Assembly: GCA_946886565.1 (NCBI GenBank)
Contig: CAMPIX010000007.1
Coordinates: 1 to 64,000 of the forward strand
Length of the DNA: 64,000 nucleotides
Reading direction: 5' to 3'
Origin: an uncultured Altererythrobacter sp.
GTDB taxonomy: Bacteria; Pseudomonadota; Alphaproteobacteria; Sphingomonadales; Sphingomonadaceae
A program made the translations under genes and the position numbers. Under the pieces are notes generated by a model that had not been told where the DNA came from, ran no database searches, and saw only the letters and a program-made list of their open reading frames with translations. Numbering within the stretch: the first letter of the stretch is position 1; every line of letters starts with the position of its first letter. Below are positions 61,716 through 64,000 of this stretch, in pieces.

Positions 61716-63386
61716 ATGGATGTCAATAAGGACGCTTACCAGCACGCCGTACCGTGGGAGACGCGGTTCGAGCCGGTAACCCTGCCTGAATTGTTCTCGC
61801 GCTCCGCGGAGCGCGTGCCCGATGCGCCACTGGTCGATTTCCTCGGCCGGATCTATTCCTATCGCGAACTTTATTCCGAAGCGCGTCGGTTCGCGGCGGG
61901 CCTTCAGGCGCTCGGTATCGCGCGCGGCGACCGGATCGGCCTGTTCCTGCCCAACGTGCCAATCTATATCCCGGCCTATTATGGCGCGATGTTGGCGGGC
62001 GCGGTGGTGGTCAACTTCTCACCGCTCTATACGGTCGATGAGCTGACCCAGCAGGTCGAGGACTCGGGCGCGCGGCTGCTCGTCACGATCAACGCCGCGA
62101 GCCTGTTACCCACTGCGCTGAGGGTGCTCGACGCGTCTCCCCTTGAAACACTGGTTGTCGGCCGGCTGGAGGAAATGCTCTCGTGGCCCAAGCGGATCGC
62201 GCTCAAGCTTCTCGGACGCAAGAGCATCGCTTCGATCCCCGACCGTCCGAACATTCGCGAATGGCGGCACGCGCTGGTGGCGAGCAAGGTCGCACCGGTC
62301 GTGCTTTCGCCGGTCGATCTCGCTTTGCTCCAGTACACAGGCGGCACCACCGGCGTGCCCAAAGGCGCAATGCTTACCCACGCCAATCTCGCGGTAAACG
62401 CGCTGCAGGTCGATGCGATCGATCCGTTCGACGACGAAGAGCCCGATGTGATCATGGGCGCGCTGCCGCTATTTCACGTATTCGCCAACACTTGCGTGCT
62501 CAACCGCACCGTGGCCAAGGGCGGATGCATAGCGATGGTGCCGCGGTTCGAGCCCAAACAGGTGTTGCAGACGCTCGAGCGCGCGCGCGTCACGGGATTT
62601 CCGGGCGTGCCGACGATGTTCCAGGCGCTACTCGACCATCCCGATATGCCGAGGACCAATTTCTCGTCGCTCAAGATCGCCATCTCGGGCGGCGCGGCGC
62701 TGCCCGCGCCGGTGCGCGAGAAGTTCGAGGCGATGAGCGGCGCGCGGCTGGTCGAGGGCTACGGCCTGACCGAGAGCGCCGGGGTAGTCTCCACCAATCC
62801 CTATACCGGACTGCGCAAGCCGGGCACTATCGGGCAGGTGATTCCGCAGACGCGGGTCATGTTGCTCGACAAGGAAGATCCCACTCGGCCCGCGCCCGAG
62901 GGACAGCCCGGCGAGCTGGTCATCGCCGGGCCGCAAGTCATGCAGGGCTACTGGAACCGACCAGACGCCGCCGCGCACGCCTTTGCCAAGATTGGCGATA
63001 CCCATTGGCTACGCACCGGCGATGTGGCCCAGATCGACGAGGACGGCTTCATCACCATCGTCGACCGGATCAAGGACATGATCGCGGTCGGCGGGTTCAA
63101 GGTGTTCCCTTCGCAAGTTGAGAACGTCCTCCTCGGGCATCCTTCCGTCAAGGAAGCGCTCGTGATCGGGGTGCCAGACGACTACCTCGGCGAGACGCCG
63201 CGTGCCTACGTCACCTTGCAGGAGAATTCGAAGGTTGAAGCCGACGACCTGCGCGGCTGGCTCAACGCGCGCGTCGGCAAGCATGAGCGCGTGTCGGGGA
63301 TCCTCATCCGCGAGGAGTTGCCCAAGACGATGATCGGCAAGCTCGACCGCAAGGCATTGCGGCTGGAAGTACTGGCGACCGACTGA
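61716..63386 (+). CDS. fadD: Long-chain fatty acid-CoA ligase
   Basis: The 556-aa adenylate-forming enzyme has the AMP-binding signature YTGGTTGVPKGAMLTHANL, GYGLTESAGVVSTNPY, WLRTGDVAQIDEDGFI and the catalytic lysine in LPKTMIGKLDRKAL. It activates fatty acids to acyl-CoA for beta-oxidation or lipid synthesis. The start at 61716 gives MDVNKDAYQHAVPWETRFEP, a usual length. The acyl-CoA dehydrogenase of the window would use its products, but they are 23 kb apart. Confidence 0.9.
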   Translation: MDVNKDAYQHAVPWETRFEPVTLPELFSRSAERVPDAPLVDFLGRIYSYRELYSEARRFAAGLQALGIARGDRIGLFLPNVPIYIPAYYGAMLAGAVVVNFSPLYTVDELTQQVEDSGARLLVTINAASLLPTALRVLDASPLETLVVGRLEEMLSWPKRIALKLLGRKSIASIPDRPNIREWRHALVASKVAPVVLSPVDLALLQYTGGTTGVPKGAMLTHANLAVNALQVDAIDPFDDEEPDVIMGALPLFHVFANTCVLNRTVAKGGCIAMVPRFEPKQVLQTLERARVTGFPGVPTMFQALLDHPDMPRTNFSSLKIAISGGAALPAPVREKFEAMSGARLVEGYGLTESAGVVSTNPYTGLRKPGTIGQVIPQTRVMLLDKEDPTRPAPEGQPGELVIAGPQVMQGYWNRPDAAAHAFAKIGDTHWLRTGDVAQIDEDGFITIVDRIKDMIAVGGFKVFPSQVENVLLGHPSVKEALVIGVPDDYLGETPRAYVTLQENSKVEADDLRGWLNARVGKHERVSGILIREELPKTMIGKLDRKALRLEVLATD

Positions 63387-63404
63387 GCGGTCGCCGCGGA
63401 GCCG

Positions 63405-63836
63405 TCAGTTCGCCAAGGTGAGCTTGGGCTCGCCGTCGTCCTTCGCGGCGGAGCCGGCGGCTGGCGCCGCAGCAGCCGGCTTGTCGCCTGTGCGCTGATG
63501 GGGAACGCGGTGCGCGAAGCGGCCTTCGACTTGCGCGCCCTGCTCGATCGTGAGCGCATCGTAGTGGACGTCTCCATCGATCCGCGCGGACTTGAGCACG
63601 ACGAGCTGGCGCGCGCTGATCGAGCCGCTGATCTTGCCCGAAAGTCGCGCGGTTTCAGCGCCCACCGCGCCTTCGATCACGCTCGTCTCGCCCTGGACGA
63701 GCGAATCGCAGGTGATGTCGCCTTCGATCCGGCCATCGACGTGGAGCTCGGTCGAGGCCGAAATATCGCCTTTGATCGTGACGTCGGCGCCAATGACCGA
63801 GAAGGTCGAACCGGACGGTGCGGAAGGTCTAGCCAT
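63405..63836 (-). CDS. Bactofilin (polymer-forming cytoskeletal protein)
   Basis: The 143-aa protein has the bactofilin beta-helix (DVTIKGDISASTELHVDGRI, VQGETSVIEGAVGAETARLS, QLVVLKSARIDGDVHYDAL) and a Pro/Ala/Lys tail. Bactofilins polymerise without nucleotides into scaffolds for cell-shape and envelope enzymes. Start ATG 63836 (MARPSAPSG) was chosen, with GGAGGG about ten bases upstream and an 8-base overlap with the M23 gene end. A longer start at 63890 would require 62 bases of overlap and lacks a binding site. Confidence 0.88.
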   Translation of the reverse strand: MARPSAPSGSTFSVIGADVTIKGDISASTELHVDGRIEGDITCDSLVQGETSVIEGAVGAETARLSGKISGSISARQLVVLKSARIDGDVHYDALTIEQGAQVEGRFAHRVPHQRTGDKPAAAAPAAGSAAKDDGEPKLTLAN

Positions 63837-64000
63837 TGGAATCACTCCCTCCGGCTCGTGCTCTGGCTTCTTTGAGAACATCGGGGGCATTCTCCAGGAA
63901 GGGCCGCGGATTGACTGCGCGGCCGTGGATGCGGACTTCGAAGTGAAGGTGCGGGCCGGTCGAGCGGCCGGTGCTGCCGATCGCGCCGATGACGTGACCG
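63829..64000 (-). CDS. M23 family metallopeptidase, C-terminal end (partial)
   Basis: The visible 56 residues include GHVIGAIGSTGRSTGPHLHF and VRIHGRAVNPRPFLENA, the final LytM beta-strands with the zinc-binding HLH. The gene continues beyond the right edge, so domain structure and start are unknown. Its stop lies inside the start region of the bactofilin gene. M23 endopeptidase-bactofilin gene pairs are known in many bacteria, where the peptidase acts with the bactofilin in shape or stalk formation. Confidence 0.88.
   Translation of the reverse strand, partial: GHVIGAIGSTGRSTGPHLHFEVRIHGRAVNPRPFLENAPDVLKEARARAGGSDSNG

Noticed and set aside
1..64000. CRISPR arrays, tRNA or rRNA genes, prophage or transposase genes
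   Set aside because: No regularly spaced direct repeats, no cloverleaf-like sequences and no integrase or transposase motifs were noticed by eye. Automatic tRNA scanning was not possible.

Overview
The window is a high-GC alphaproteobacterial chromosome segment. The gene set points to Sphingomonadales, most likely Erythrobacteraceae or a close relative. The evidence is a UrcA-family protein, a PopZ-like protein, a TrcR/DUF1013 regulator, DUF1192 and DUF1491 proteins, a SleB-type hydrolase, a DNA ligase/MBL exonuclease pair, and the order ppsR-(origin-like gap)-hemE-hemJ-rho. No phage, insertion sequence with a transposase, CRISPR array, tRNA or rRNA was seen. Almost all of the window is core genome.

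Layout. 0-5 kb: the 3' end of rpsI with its terminator, a metallophosphoesterase, a diacylglycerol kinase-like protein, a structured 358-bp non-coding repeat, a UrcA protein and a LytS/LytTR-type two-component pair. 5-14 kb: class I fumarase, a degenerate PIMT-like protein with tolC, PopZ, an S9 peptidase, a 2Fe-2S ferredoxin, a CBS protein, ErpA and exonuclease III. 14-20.5 kb: a leftward run (sleB, DUF1491, thioesterase, ptsN, hpf, dnaQ, coaE, aroE, maf, ppsR). The last four genes overlap by 4 bases at each junction.

20.46-20.78 kb is a 319-bp gap with DnaA-box-like sites and an AT-rich stretch next to hemE, a good candidate for the replication origin. Genes read away from it on both sides. 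To the right lie hemE, hemJ and rho, then an Asp/Asn hydroxylase-like protein, a GltB-like FMN protein and a dienelactone hydrolase. The segregation and tRNA-modification cluster follows (mnmE-mnmG-rsmG-parA-parB), with four parS-like palindromes about 8-11 kb from the candidate origin.

33-42 kb: a glycine-zipper protein, msrC, a sorbosone dehydrogenase-like protein, a DUF815 ATPase, an acyl-CoA dehydrogenase, Sua5, two small lipoproteins and carD. 42-52 kb: fdxA, an S4 protein, a Suv3-like helicase, an M23 peptidase, hemB, two GNATs, a fused membrane/spermidine-synthase-like protein and a gamma carbonic anhydrase. 52-64 kb: a hairpin cluster, an ATP-dependent DNA ligase and its exonuclease separated by a long inverted repeat, then a GNAT, clpA, DUF1192, a quinone oxidoreductase, a GST, trcR, a fatty acyl-CoA ligase, a bactofilin and the end of an M23 peptidase.

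Functional themes are replication and segregation (candidate origin, parABS, PopZ, dnaQ), cell-cycle and envelope control (TrcR, CarD, bactofilin with M23, SleB), heme synthesis (hemE, hemJ, hemB), and DNA repair (xth, the ligase/exonuclease pair). The least explained parts are the structured repeats near 2.2-2.5, 52.0-52.2 and 53.8-54.0 kb. All positions and motif matches were read by eye, and no database search was run.
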